Below are positions 23,668-31,623 of a stretch of 58,066 nucleotides of DNA, in pieces. The position numbers were made by a program, and so were the translations under genes. The notes below the pieces were generated by a model. That model did not search any database, was not told where the DNA came from, and worked only from the letters and a program-made list of their open reading frames with translations. The DNA is from Clostridiales bacterium UBA1390. Its GTDB lineage: Bacteria; Bacillota; Clostridia; Lachnospirales; Bianqueaceae. Numbering within the stretch: the stretch's first letter is position 1; every line of letters begins with the position of its first letter. The DNA is taken from NCBI GenBank assembly GCA_002305315.1, contig DBQQ01000052.1:208082-266147 (forward strand), in the 5' to 3' direction.

Positions 23668-24687
23668 TTATTCTATATCCTGTGCGCTGGCGCTTAAAAA
23701 TAGAAGGTCCTGCGCAATCGGGTGGTAAAACATCTCTTGCACCTGCAGCGGATCCGTGGTGCGGGCCAGGATCCACATGAGTTTGGAAACGACGGCTTCC
23801 AGTGTCATATCATAGGCTTCCAGAAGACGAAAATCTTCCTTGGCGGTCTTGCCCACCTGATAGATCCGCATATGGCTTCCCTCATTCGGCACCTGCGTAG
23901 TCATCACGACCGTTTTATTGCGTCCTTGCCAATGAGCGAGTTCCTCGCGAAACGGGTAGTCTGGACCAGCCGGCAGTCCGCCCAGCCCATAGCTTTCCAA
24001 GATGACGGCATCGCTGTGTTCCAGCATATAGGAGAGCGCGCCGCAGTTCATTCCCGGAATGAGCTTCAGAATAGAGATCCGGGAATTCAGCTCATGATAA
24101 AAGACCGGCCCCTGTCCCTTGGGCGGCGTGATGAAACGAATGATGCGCCCCTCCTGAATCACTGCCAGGTGCGGGTAATTGATACTGGAAAACGCATGGT
24201 AGCTTTTACTATGCATCTTCTTGGCGCGGGTCCCCAGGATTACCTCGCCATCGAAGAGGATCTGTACACCAGAGCTTTTGGGATCCGAGGCATACAGGAA
24301 ACTATTCGAAAGATTGCTTTTCGCATCCGTATTCACCAGATCAATGGGACGCTGTGAGCCCGTGATCACAATGGGCTTTGGGGATTCCTGGATCAGGTAG
24401 GAGAGAACCGAAGCGGTATACGCCATGGTATCCGTACCGTGACAGATGACAAAGCCATCGTATTGATCGTAGCGTTCTTCGATGGCAGCCACCATCTGCA
24501 GCCAATGCCTGGGTGTAATATTGGTACTGTCCACATTGAGAAGCTCCAGCGTATCTGGAACGCAAAATTCTAGAATCTCCGGAACATACTCCAGCATCTG
24601 CTGCGCGCTGATCATAGGGGCAAGACCAGCGTCAGTATGGCGGGAGGCAATGGTGCCTCCCGTAGTGATCATTAAGATGTTTTTCAT
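23668..24687 (-). CDS. ansA: L-asparaginase, type I
   Basis: The enzyme hydrolyses asparagine to aspartate and ammonia. The product is 339 aa and shows the two threonine motifs, T-T-G-G-T-I-A-S near the start and C-H-G-T-D-T-M-A-Y-T, plus D-A-K-S-N-L with the catalytic lysine. There is no signal peptide, so it is cytoplasmic. I start at 24687, where AAAGGA is at a normal distance; an ATG 6 bp earlier is too close. It lies between aroD and the PurF-like gene, 24 to 28 bp from each. Confidence 0.92.
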   Translation of the reverse strand: MKNILMITTGGTIASRHTDAGLAPMISAQQMLEYVPEILEFCVPDTLELLNVDSTNITPRHWLQMVAAIEERYDQYDGFVICHGTDTMAYTASVLSYLIQESPKPIVITGSQRPIDLVNTDAKSNLSNSFLYASDPKSSGVQILFDGEVILGTRAKKMHSKSYHAFSSINYPHLAVIQEGRIIRFITPPKGQGPVFYHELNSRISILKLIPGMNCGALSYMLEHSDAVILESYGLGGLPAGPDYPFREELAHWQGRNKTVVMTTQVPNEGSHMRIYQVGKTAKEDFRLLEAYDMTLEAVVSKLMWILARTTDPLQVQEMFYHPIAQDLLFLSASAQDIE

Positions 24688-24711
24688 GGTCATATCCTTT
24701 ATTTTTCAGAT

Positions 24712-25461
24712 TTACATGGTTTTTAGAAGATCCAGCGTCTGCTTCAGCAGATTGGCATCCATCTGGCCCGGCGCAGAAGCGGCGCCAGCCGTTCCGAAGG
24801 TGATCTCACTGCCGGTCACACAGCCGGACACGCGGCTGATTTTTCCCAGATCTCCCATGGACATGGTAATCCACAGACAGTCGGTATGGATACGGCTTGC
24901 TTCTTCCGAAAGGGTAAGAAGTCGGATCACATCCTGTGGAGAACGTGGCATACAAGCCACCTTGACAAAGTGTGGCCTGCGTGATGCCATGTCGGACATT
25001 AGCCGCCATAGCGTCTCATCATCCGGTGTCTTTTCGAAATTATGATAGGAAAGGATGACAGGGACATTTTGCGCCTGGGCATTCTCCTGAATCTCCTGCC
25101 GCACAGAAGGCTCGCATGTCCACTCCAGATCGAGAAGATCAGCCGCATTCTCTGCAAGAAAACGCTGGTATAGCGCGGCATAGCGCTGCGCGGAAATCTC
25201 CCGCTGTCCTCCTTCTCTCTGGGAACGAAACGTGATGAGAAGAGGCACGTTGCCGATGCCATTTCGTACCTGTGGGTAGAGAGTCAACGGATCTATCGCC
25301 TCCGGCAGAAAATCGAGCCGCCACTCCACCATATCGTGATAGGCTGCCGAGAGCCCCAATAACTGGTCAGCAAGCTCCTCTGAAGAAGTGGGAGTCAAAG
25401 GGACGCAGATCTTGGGAACACCGTCACCATAGCATACCCCGCGGCAATGAAAACAACGCAT
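24712..25461 (-). CDS. aroD: 3-dehydroquinate dehydratase, type I
   Basis: This is a shikimate pathway enzyme that forms 3-dehydroshikimate through a Schiff base. The 249-aa product shows E-W-R-L-D-F, T-F-R-S-Q-R-E-G-G, the catalytic histidine in S-Y-H-N-F-E-K-T-P and the Schiff-base lysine in F-V-K-V-A. I start at 25461, with TTGGAGG upstream; a longer frame to 25536 has no such site. It is probably the first gene of an operon with ansA and the PurF-like gene. Confidence 0.93.
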   Translation of the reverse strand: MRCFHCRGVCYGDGVPKICVPLTPTSSEELADQLLGLSAAYHDMVEWRLDFLPEAIDPLTLYPQVRNGIGNVPLLITFRSQREGGQREISAQRYAALYQRFLAENAADLLDLEWTCEPSVRQEIQENAQAQNVPVILSYHNFEKTPDDETLWRLMSDMASRRPHFVKVACMPRSPQDVIRLLTLSEEASRIHTDCLWITMSMGDLGKISRVSGCVTGSEITFGTAGAASAPGQMDANLLKQTLDLLKTM

Positions 25462-25610
25462 ACGATCAGAGCCTCCAATAACAATAGGATAAGAACCAGA
25501 CGGAACTATTATACTCGTAAAGGAGAAGGGATTCAAGTTTTTTCCGAAGAGATTGCATAAATTTGTGACAATGGCTCAGTATGGAAAATGTAAGAAAGGG
25601 GAGAATCGTC

Positions 25611-26234
25611 ATGATGCAGTATTTAGATCAGCTTTATTTCTTCTTGTCCAGACATTCCCTGCGAGCCTGGTTGTATACGCTTTTTGCGGGAATCTGTGTA
25701 TTCTTTTGTCTCGAACTTTCCCTGGGCCTCTCCATGCAGCAGGAGCTGGCAGAGCATGTCATTCGTTTCCATGTGACAGCTGCGGGAAACAGCGAAGAGG
25801 AACAAGCGCTGAAGCGGCATGTATACGACAGGGTATTCGAAAAACTGCAAGTGCTTTTAGAAGGCGTTTCGTCCCCACAGGAAGCCGGGGAGCGGATTCA
25901 TGAGAATCTGGCATTGTTGACAGATTGGGCCCAAGAGGCGGTGGAGGATGCGGGAGCCCAGGAGAAAGTCCAGGTCAGCTTCGGCGTGGAGACCTTTCCC
26001 ACAAGAATCAGCAGAGGAAAGACGCTGCCGGCTGGCGACTATACAACGCTGCGCATCCGGCTAGGACAGGGAGAAGGGCACAATTGGTGGTGCTTATTGT
26101 TTCCGGATCCGGAAGAGGGAAATCTGTCGGAAGAAGAGGAGACATGGATCGTGGAGGAGGAACAGACAGAGGAGGTGAAGATGCGGTTCTGGCTGCTGGA
26201 GATGTGGCAGGGCTGGATGGAGGAATGGTTTTAG
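25611..26234 (+). CDS. spoIIR: Stage II sporulation protein R
   Basis: SpoIIR is made in the forespore and signals across the septum to activate SpoIIGA, which cleaves pro-SigE in the mother cell. The 207-aa product has one N-terminal membrane segment (about residues 20-40), then V-I-R-F-H-V-T-A-A-G-N-S-E-E-E-Q and the conserved G-Q-G-E-G-H-N-W-W-C-L-L-F-P. I start at 25611 (two adjacent ATGs), with AAAGGGGAG upstream. Its partner genes, spoIIGA and sigE, are at 55253-56754. Confidence 0.93.
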   Translation: MMQYLDQLYFFLSRHSLRAWLYTLFAGICVFFCLELSLGLSMQQELAEHVIRFHVTAAGNSEEEQALKRHVYDRVFEKLQVLLEGVSSPQEAGERIHENLALLTDWAQEAVEDAGAQEKVQVSFGVETFPTRISRGKTLPAGDYTTLRIRLGQGEGHNWWCLLFPDPEEGNLSEEEETWIVEEEQTEEVKMRFWLLEMWQGWMEEWF

Positions 26235-26241
26235 GTGGCTC

Positions 26242-26270
26242 TTGACGGCAGAAAGAAAACGTATTATGAT
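26242..26270 (+). promoter_or_regulatory. Promoter of the GH127 operon
   Basis: TTGACG (26242-26247), a 17-bp spacer and TATGAT (26265-26270), about 36 bp before the GH127 start codon. Confidence 0.6.
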
Positions 26271-26306
26271 ACAGACAGATAAATCCACACAGGAGGGTCA
26301 CATAAT

Positions 26307-28253
26307 ATGGATAAAAAACAGTATACAACGGGTATTCCGATGGAGCAGGTACAGATAGAGGATGCTTTCTGGGGACGGATCCTGGAAACCGTGCGGACGC
26401 GGCTCATTTCCTATCAATGGGAGGCGCTCAATGACCGCGTCGAGGGTGCGGAGCCCAGTTATTGTCTGCGGAATTTTCGGGTGGCAGCCGGAAAGGAGCC
26501 GGGAACGTTTGCAGGCTGTGTTTTCCAGGACAGCGATGTGGCGAAATGGATCGAAGCAGCGGCGTATACGCTCATCGCGCATCCGGATTCGGCCCTGGAG
26601 GCTACAGTGGATGAGGCCGTGGATCAGATCGTCAGTGCGCAGCAGCCGGACGGATACCTGGATACCTATTATATCATCCATGGTCTTACGCAGCGCTGGA
26701 CCAATCTGCGAGACAATCATGAGCTCTACTGCGCGGGACATATGCTGGAGGCGGCGATCGCGTATTATCGGGCGACGGGGAAGCGCAGGCTCCTCGATGC
26801 CATGCTGCGGTATGTGGATCTGATTGACAGTACCTTCGGAGCGGAAGAAGGAAAACGGCATGGTTATCCGGGGCATGAGATCATTGAGATGGCGCTGATG
26901 AAGCTGTACGAGCTGACGGGGGAAGAGAAGCATCGTCGGCTTGCGAAATATTTCATCGATCAGCGAGGCCAGGCGCCCCTGTATTTCGCGCAGGAAGTAT
27001 CGGACAAGCCATTTCACTGGAAGAATACTTCCTATGAGTACCAGTACTATCAGGCAGGGCGGCCGGTGCGGGAGCAGAAAGAGGCACAGGGACATGCCGT
27101 GCGCGCCGTATATCTGTACTCCGGCATGGCGGATGTGGCCAGATCGACGGAAGATGAGGGCCTCTGGGAGGCGCTGGAAGGCCTTTGGAATAACATGACA
27201 AAAAGACGTATGTATATCACTGGTGCCATCGGGTCGAGCCATGTGGGTGAGGCCTTTACATATGATTATGACCTGCCGAATGATACGGTGTACGGAGAGA
27301 CCTGCGCCTCGGTGGGCCTCGTATTTCTGGCGAAACGTATGCTCTCGATAGAACCTAAGGGAGCTTACGGAGATGTCATGGAACGTGCGTTATACAATGG
27401 CGTCATCAGCGGGATGAACCTTGCGGGGGATCGTTTCTTCTATGTCAATCCACTGGAGGTTTTGCCAGAGGCCAGCCGTAAGGATGAAGGAAAACGCCAT
27501 GTGAAGCCCAGCCGGCAAAAATGGTTCCATTGCGCCTGCTGTCCGCCGAATCTGGCCCGGCTCCTGTCTTCTTTGGGAGACTATATCTACGGGGTTCGGG
27601 AACGGACGCTGTTTGTCCATCTGTACATGGGAAGTCGAGTGGAGGCAGATCTGCAGGGACAAAACGTCCGCCTGCAGGTGCAGACGCGGTATCCTTGGGA
27701 AGAAGAGATTCGTATCCAGGTAGAGACTTGTGAAGAAGGAGATTGGACACTGGCGCTTCGTATACCCGGATGGTGCAGACAATATGGGCTTACCTGTGGG
27801 GAAGATCCCGTGGCAGGCGTGGAGAGAGACGGATATCTCTATGTGACGAGAAGCTGGAAACCGGGGGATGAGATCCTGCTGAAGCTCCGGATGCCCGTGG
27901 AGAAGATAGAAGCCAATCCGCGGGTACGGGAGGATATTGGAAAGACAGCGATCATGCGGGGCCCCCTGGTGTATTGCCTGGAAGAAGCGGATAATGGGAA
28001 GGATCTGCATCGGATACGGCTTGCGGAGCAGGAAGAATGGGAGGTTTGCTATGAGCCGGATCTGTTATGTGGCGTGGTGACGATTTCGGCGATGGGAGAG
28101 GTACAGAATCAGACGGACTGGGAAGAAGATACGCTCTATAGGCCTTTTGCGCGAGAGCGGTATGAGCCGAAGAGACTGAAGTGGATTCCCTACTATGCCT
28201 GGGCGAATCGGGCAGAAGGAGAGATGTTGGTATGGATACGCAATCTGGCGTAG
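26307..28253 (+). CDS. GH127 beta-L-arabinofuranosidase
   Basis: Enzymes of this family release L-arabinofuranose from plant glycans. The 648-aa protein has the full GH127 zinc-thiolate site: E331 and C333 in G-E-T-C-A-S and C411-C412 in C-A-C-C-P-P-N, with E315 in G-E-A-F-T-Y at the acid/base position. These match E338, C340, C417, C418 and E322 of the characterised HypBA1. There is no signal peptide, so it acts inside the cell on imported oligosaccharides. It overlaps the next gene by 22 bp. Confidence 0.92.
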   Translation: MDKKQYTTGIPMEQVQIEDAFWGRILETVRTRLISYQWEALNDRVEGAEPSYCLRNFRVAAGKEPGTFAGCVFQDSDVAKWIEAAAYTLIAHPDSALEATVDEAVDQIVSAQQPDGYLDTYYIIHGLTQRWTNLRDNHELYCAGHMLEAAIAYYRATGKRRLLDAMLRYVDLIDSTFGAEEGKRHGYPGHEIIEMALMKLYELTGEEKHRRLAKYFIDQRGQAPLYFAQEVSDKPFHWKNTSYEYQYYQAGRPVREQKEAQGHAVRAVYLYSGMADVARSTEDEGLWEALEGLWNNMTKRRMYITGAIGSSHVGEAFTYDYDLPNDTVYGETCASVGLVFLAKRMLSIEPKGAYGDVMERALYNGVISGMNLAGDRFFYVNPLEVLPEASRKDEGKRHVKPSRQKWFHCACCPPNLARLLSSLGDYIYGVRERTLFVHLYMGSRVEADLQGQNVRLQVQTRYPWEEEIRIQVETCEEGDWTLALRIPGWCRQYGLTCGEDPVAGVERDGYLYVTRSWKPGDEILLKLRMPVEKIEANPRVREDIGKTAIMRGPLVYCLEEADNGKDLHRIRLAEQEEWEVCYEPDLLCGVVTISAMGEVQNQTDWEEDTLYRPFARERYEPKRLKWIPYYAWANRAEGEMLVWIRNLA

Positions 28254-29170
28254 CCGAGTTGGCGCATTGCATGCTCTGTCCCCGGGAATGCGGCGCCAAT
28301 CGGCTGCATGGTCAGAGAGGAGCGTGCGGGGTACCCGGTCAGCTTCTGGCTGCGAGAGCCTCTCTTCATATGTGGGAGGAGCCCTGCTTATCCGGCAGCA
28401 GAGGGTCCGGCACGGTCTTTTTCAGCGGCTGCGGTCTGGGCTGCGTTTATTGTCAGAACTACAGCATCAGTCTGGAAGGACAGGGCGTCACGATGGGCGT
28501 ACAGGATCTGGCGGATACCTTCCTGAAGCTGCAGGAGCAGGGCGCACATAATATCAATCTGGTGACGGCCGTGCAATATCTGCCCCAGGTGATTCTGGCG
28601 CTGGAACGGGTGAAGGGACAGTCTCTCAGGATTCCGGTGGTCTATAATTCCAGCGGATACGAGAAGGTGGAGTCGCTGCGCCGGCTGGAGGGCCTGGTGG
28701 ACATCTATCTGCCGGATTTTAAGTATATGGACGCGGAGCGGGCCCGCCGGTATTCTCATGCGCCAGATTATCCAGAGGTCGCGAAACAGGCCCTGGCGGA
28801 AATGGTGCGGCAGGTACCGGAGGCCAGGTGGGATGCGCAGGGAATGATGTAGTCCGGCATCATCGTCCGGCATCTGCTTTTGCCCGGGGGACGAGAGGAC
28901 TCCATGGCCGTGGTGCGGTACCTCTTTACCACCTATGGACATCGGATCTATATGAGCCTGATGAACCAGTATACCCCCGTGTATCAGGGGACGGAGTACC
29001 CCGAGCTGCATCGCAGGATCCGCAGGCGGGAATATGAGCGAATTGTAGAATACGCCCTCAGTCTGGGTGTGGAAAATGCCTATATCCAGGAAGGGGCCGT
29101 GGCCCGGGAGAGTTTTATCCCGGTCTTTGACGGTACGGGATTGATCAGGAAAGGAGAAGGATCATGTTAG
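28232..29170 (+). pseudogene. PflX-type radical SAM protein interrupted by an in-frame amber codon
   Basis: The frame from 28232 (AAGGAGAG upstream) encodes a PflX/COG1313-type protein: C-M-L-C-P-R-E-C-G-A-N-R near the start, then the cluster motif F-S-G-C-G-L-G-C-V-Y-C-Q-N-Y. At codon 207 of 313 it meets TAG (28850-28852), after G-M-M. The same frame continues without interruption through S-G-I-I-V-R-H-L-L-L-P-G-G to a stop at 29170, with typical family sequence on both sides. A single base change in a lysine codon would explain it. Without suppression only a 206-aa protein lacking the C-terminal third is made. Confidence 0.85.
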
Positions 29171-30159
29171 GAGATAGAATGCGGGTACAGCAGGGAGTCA
29201 GTTCCTCCTGTACAGACGATCAGCTGTTGTTTATTCGGCAACAGGGGATTCGGCATGTGTTTGCGCTGTTTGAGGATCAGCATACGGATTATGACTCGGT
29301 CATGCGCTTTGTGGAACGGGTTCGTAAGTTCGACCTCACGATCACGGATGTGGGCAATACGCATCTGTATAAGAATCCGCAGTTTCATCTGGGGCTTTCG
29401 GAACGGGACCGGGCGATCGAGGAGTACAACCGGTTTAATCGGGTCCTGGCCAAGGCGGGCATTCCGATTGTATACATGACCTGGGAGCCCAATCAGGTGC
29501 TGTCTACAGCCTATCGAGTCAGTGACCATACGCAGGGGGCAGTGGGCCGCATCGTGGATATCGAGGAGATGAAGAAGCGGCCCTTTACCCATGGAAGGCA
29601 GTATACGGAGGAGGAGATCTGGGAGAATTTCCGATATTGGTTGGAGCGGGTGCTGCCGGTCTGTGAGGAGGAAGGTCTCACGATTGCGTTGCATCCCAAC
29701 GACCCGCCGGTGGACTGCCTGGTGGGCATTCCCAACCTGATTCATTCGGCAGATTGCTATAAGAAGGCCTTTGCGATGGCCAATGACAGTCCTAGGCTTG
29801 GCATGAAGATGTGCTTTGGATGCTGGCTGGAGGGTGGAGAGGCGTTTGGGGATCTGCTCTCGGACATTGCGTATTTTGTGGATCGGAAGAAAGTGTTGAT
29901 CGTACATTTCCGCAATGTCAGCAGTCCCATGCCCTATTTTGAGGAAACACTCCTGGAAGATGGCTATATGAATATGTATGAGGCCATGAAACAGTTGGTA
30001 CGGCATGATTATGACGGCCTGATTCATGTGGATCACGTACCGGAGTATGTGGAGAGCTGTGGAGGGAAAAATGCTTCTATGGCCTATTCGACGGGGTATA
30101 TGAAGGGGCTTTTGCACAGCGCGATGCAGGAAGTACATCGAGAAATGTCAGATATTTAG
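29164..30159 (+). CDS. Mannonate dehydratase-like TIM-barrel protein
   Basis: The 331-aa protein resembles UxuA, which dehydrates D-mannonate in hexuronate breakdown: I-A-L-H-P-N-D-P-P metal/active-site loop, G-M-K-M-C-F-G-C-W-L-E-G-G, I-V-H-F-R-N-V, and H-V-D-H-V-P-E-Y near the end. The histidine and acidic residues expected for divalent metal binding are present. Other xylose-isomerase-like enzymes share this fold, so the exact substrate is uncertain. It overlaps the pflX frame by 7 bp and sits between arabinose and rhamnose genes, which suits pectin use. Confidence 0.65.
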   Translation: MLGDRMRVQQGVSSSCTDDQLLFIRQQGIRHVFALFEDQHTDYDSVMRFVERVRKFDLTITDVGNTHLYKNPQFHLGLSERDRAIEEYNRFNRVLAKAGIPIVYMTWEPNQVLSTAYRVSDHTQGAVGRIVDIEEMKKRPFTHGRQYTEEEIWENFRYWLERVLPVCEEEGLTIALHPNDPPVDCLVGIPNLIHSADCYKKAFAMANDSPRLGMKMCFGCWLEGGEAFGDLLSDIAYFVDRKKVLIVHFRNVSSPMPYFEETLLEDGYMNMYEAMKQLVRHDYDGLIHVDHVPEYVESCGGKNASMAYSTGYMKGLLHSAMQEVHREMSDI

Positions 30160-30179
30160 GGAAAAATCACAATTTATCA

Positions 30180-30208
30180 TTGATTTCCCGTAAATACTTT
30201 GCTATAAT
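30180..30208 (+). promoter_or_regulatory. Promoter of rhaA
   Basis: TTGATT (30180-30185), a 17-bp spacer and TATAAT (30203-30208), about 53 bp before rhaA. Confidence 0.75.
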
Positions 30209-30260
30209 CGGAGCTAGGCGGTGCTGTCAGACGCGAAATGTTGTAAGAAAGGTGGAATGA

Positions 30261-31526
30261 ATGATGTATGATCTTCAAAAAGGATATGAGCTGGCGAAAG
30301 AATACTATCAGGAATATGGTGTGGATGTGGACGAGGCGATTCGTATCTGCGATGAGACTCCAATATCGATTCATTGCTGGCAGGGAGACGATGTGATCGG
30401 CTTTGAGAAGCATGAAGGCGGGCTGACCGGCGGCATTCAGACCACCGGCAATTATCCGGGCAAGGCGCGGAATCCAGAGGAACTGCGCATGGATCTGGAA
30501 AAGGCGATGCAGTACATTCCCGGCGAGAAGAAGGTGAACCTGCATGCCAGCTATCTCGAGGCAGAGGGCGTAGTGGATCGAAATGAGATCGAGCCTGCGC
30601 ATTTTAAGAACTGGGCGGATTGGGCTGTCGAGAAGGGCATTGGCCTGGATTTTAACCCCACCTATTTCTCTCATCCGAAGAGCGAGAAGGGTACCCTTTC
30701 GGCGCTGGATGATGACGTGCGCGCATTCTGGGTAGAGCATGGAATTCGCTGCCGCCGGATTGGACAGTATTTCTACGAGAGAACCGGCAAAACCTGTGTG
30801 ATCAATCACTGGACGCCGGATGGCGATAAGGAGTTCCCGGTGGATACGCTGGGACCGCGTCTTCGCCTGAAAGACAGCTATGATCGTATTTTTGAAGCGA
30901 CAAAGGATGTAAAGGGCGTCATGGACGGCATCGAGTCCAAGGTCTTCGGGATCGGACTGGAGAGCTATACGGTGGGCTCCCATGAGTTTTGCATGGGATA
31001 TGTCATGTCCAAGAAGAGTGATCATATTATATTAACACTGGATACGGGCCACTATCACCCCACGGAGGTCGTATCGGCAAAATTGGGCGCAGCCTATGCG
31101 TTCAGTGATCACGTTCTTTTGCATGTTTCCCGTCCCATTCGCTGGGATTCGGATCATGTGGTCGCCTATGATGATGAGACAAAGGCCATCATGGAGGAGT
31201 TGGTGCGCCTGGGCAAGCTGGATGCTACATACATTGCGACGGATTTCTTTGACGCGTCCATCAATCGTGTGGTGGCCTGGGTTACGGGTTTGCGTAATAC
31301 GCGCAAGGCCATTCAGGCCGCGCTGCTGCAGCCGGTAGAGGCAATGAAGAAAGCAGAGCGGGATGGCGATGTGAGTACGCGGCTTGCCATGGTGCAGGAA
31401 TTTAAGGCGGGTGCTATGCTGAATCCGGTTTGGGACTATTACTGTGCCAAGAAAAATGCCGGTGTCGGTCTGGAATGGCTGCAGGATGTGAAGCAGTACG
31501 AGGCGGAGGTCCTGAGCAAGCGCTAA
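30261..31526 (+). CDS. rhaA: L-rhamnose isomerase
   Basis: RhaA converts L-rhamnose to L-rhamnulose. The 421-aa protein shows the family's I-H-C-W-Q-G-D-D-V near residue 40, G-G-L-T-G-G-I-Q-T-T-G-N-Y-P-G-K-A, L-D-F-N-P-T-Y-F-S-H-P-K and the metal-binding L-D-T-G-H-Y-H-P-T. Length is normal. Two adjacent ATGs follow AAAGGTGG; the first is used here. The kinase and aldolase of the pathway are not in the window. The gene has its own promoter and terminator. Confidence 0.96.
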   Translation: MMYDLQKGYELAKEYYQEYGVDVDEAIRICDETPISIHCWQGDDVIGFEKHEGGLTGGIQTTGNYPGKARNPEELRMDLEKAMQYIPGEKKVNLHASYLEAEGVVDRNEIEPAHFKNWADWAVEKGIGLDFNPTYFSHPKSEKGTLSALDDDVRAFWVEHGIRCRRIGQYFYERTGKTCVINHWTPDGDKEFPVDTLGPRLRLKDSYDRIFEATKDVKGVMDGIESKVFGIGLESYTVGSHEFCMGYVMSKKSDHIILTLDTGHYHPTEVVSAKLGAAYAFSDHVLLHVSRPIRWDSDHVVAYDDETKAIMEELVRLGKLDATYIATDFFDASINRVVAWVTGLRNTRKAIQAALLQPVEAMKKAERDGDVSTRLAMVQEFKAGAMLNPVWDYYCAKKNAGVGLEWLQDVKQYEAEVLSKR

Positions 31527-31549
31527 GAAAAAGGTTTCAATATAAAAGT

Positions 31550-31579
31550 GGGGTGCGTCTTGGACGTACCCTATTTTTT
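31550..31579 (+). terminator. Terminator of rhaA
   Basis: GGGTGCGTC pairs with GACGTACCC (one G-T pair) around a 3-nt loop, followed by ATTTTTT. Confidence 0.85.
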
Positions 31580-31623
31580 CACGCCAATATGCGTAATCGT
31601 AAGAAAGATATATAGGAGGAACT

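Noticed and set aside
25553..25903. 116-aa plus frame overlapping spoIIR
   Set aside because: It is a shadow in another frame of spoIIR, whose motifs are clear.
28850..28852. TAG in pflX as a pyrrolysine codon
   Set aside because: No pyl genes are visible, the family does not use pyrrolysine here as far as I know, and a lysine-to-stop change is simpler.
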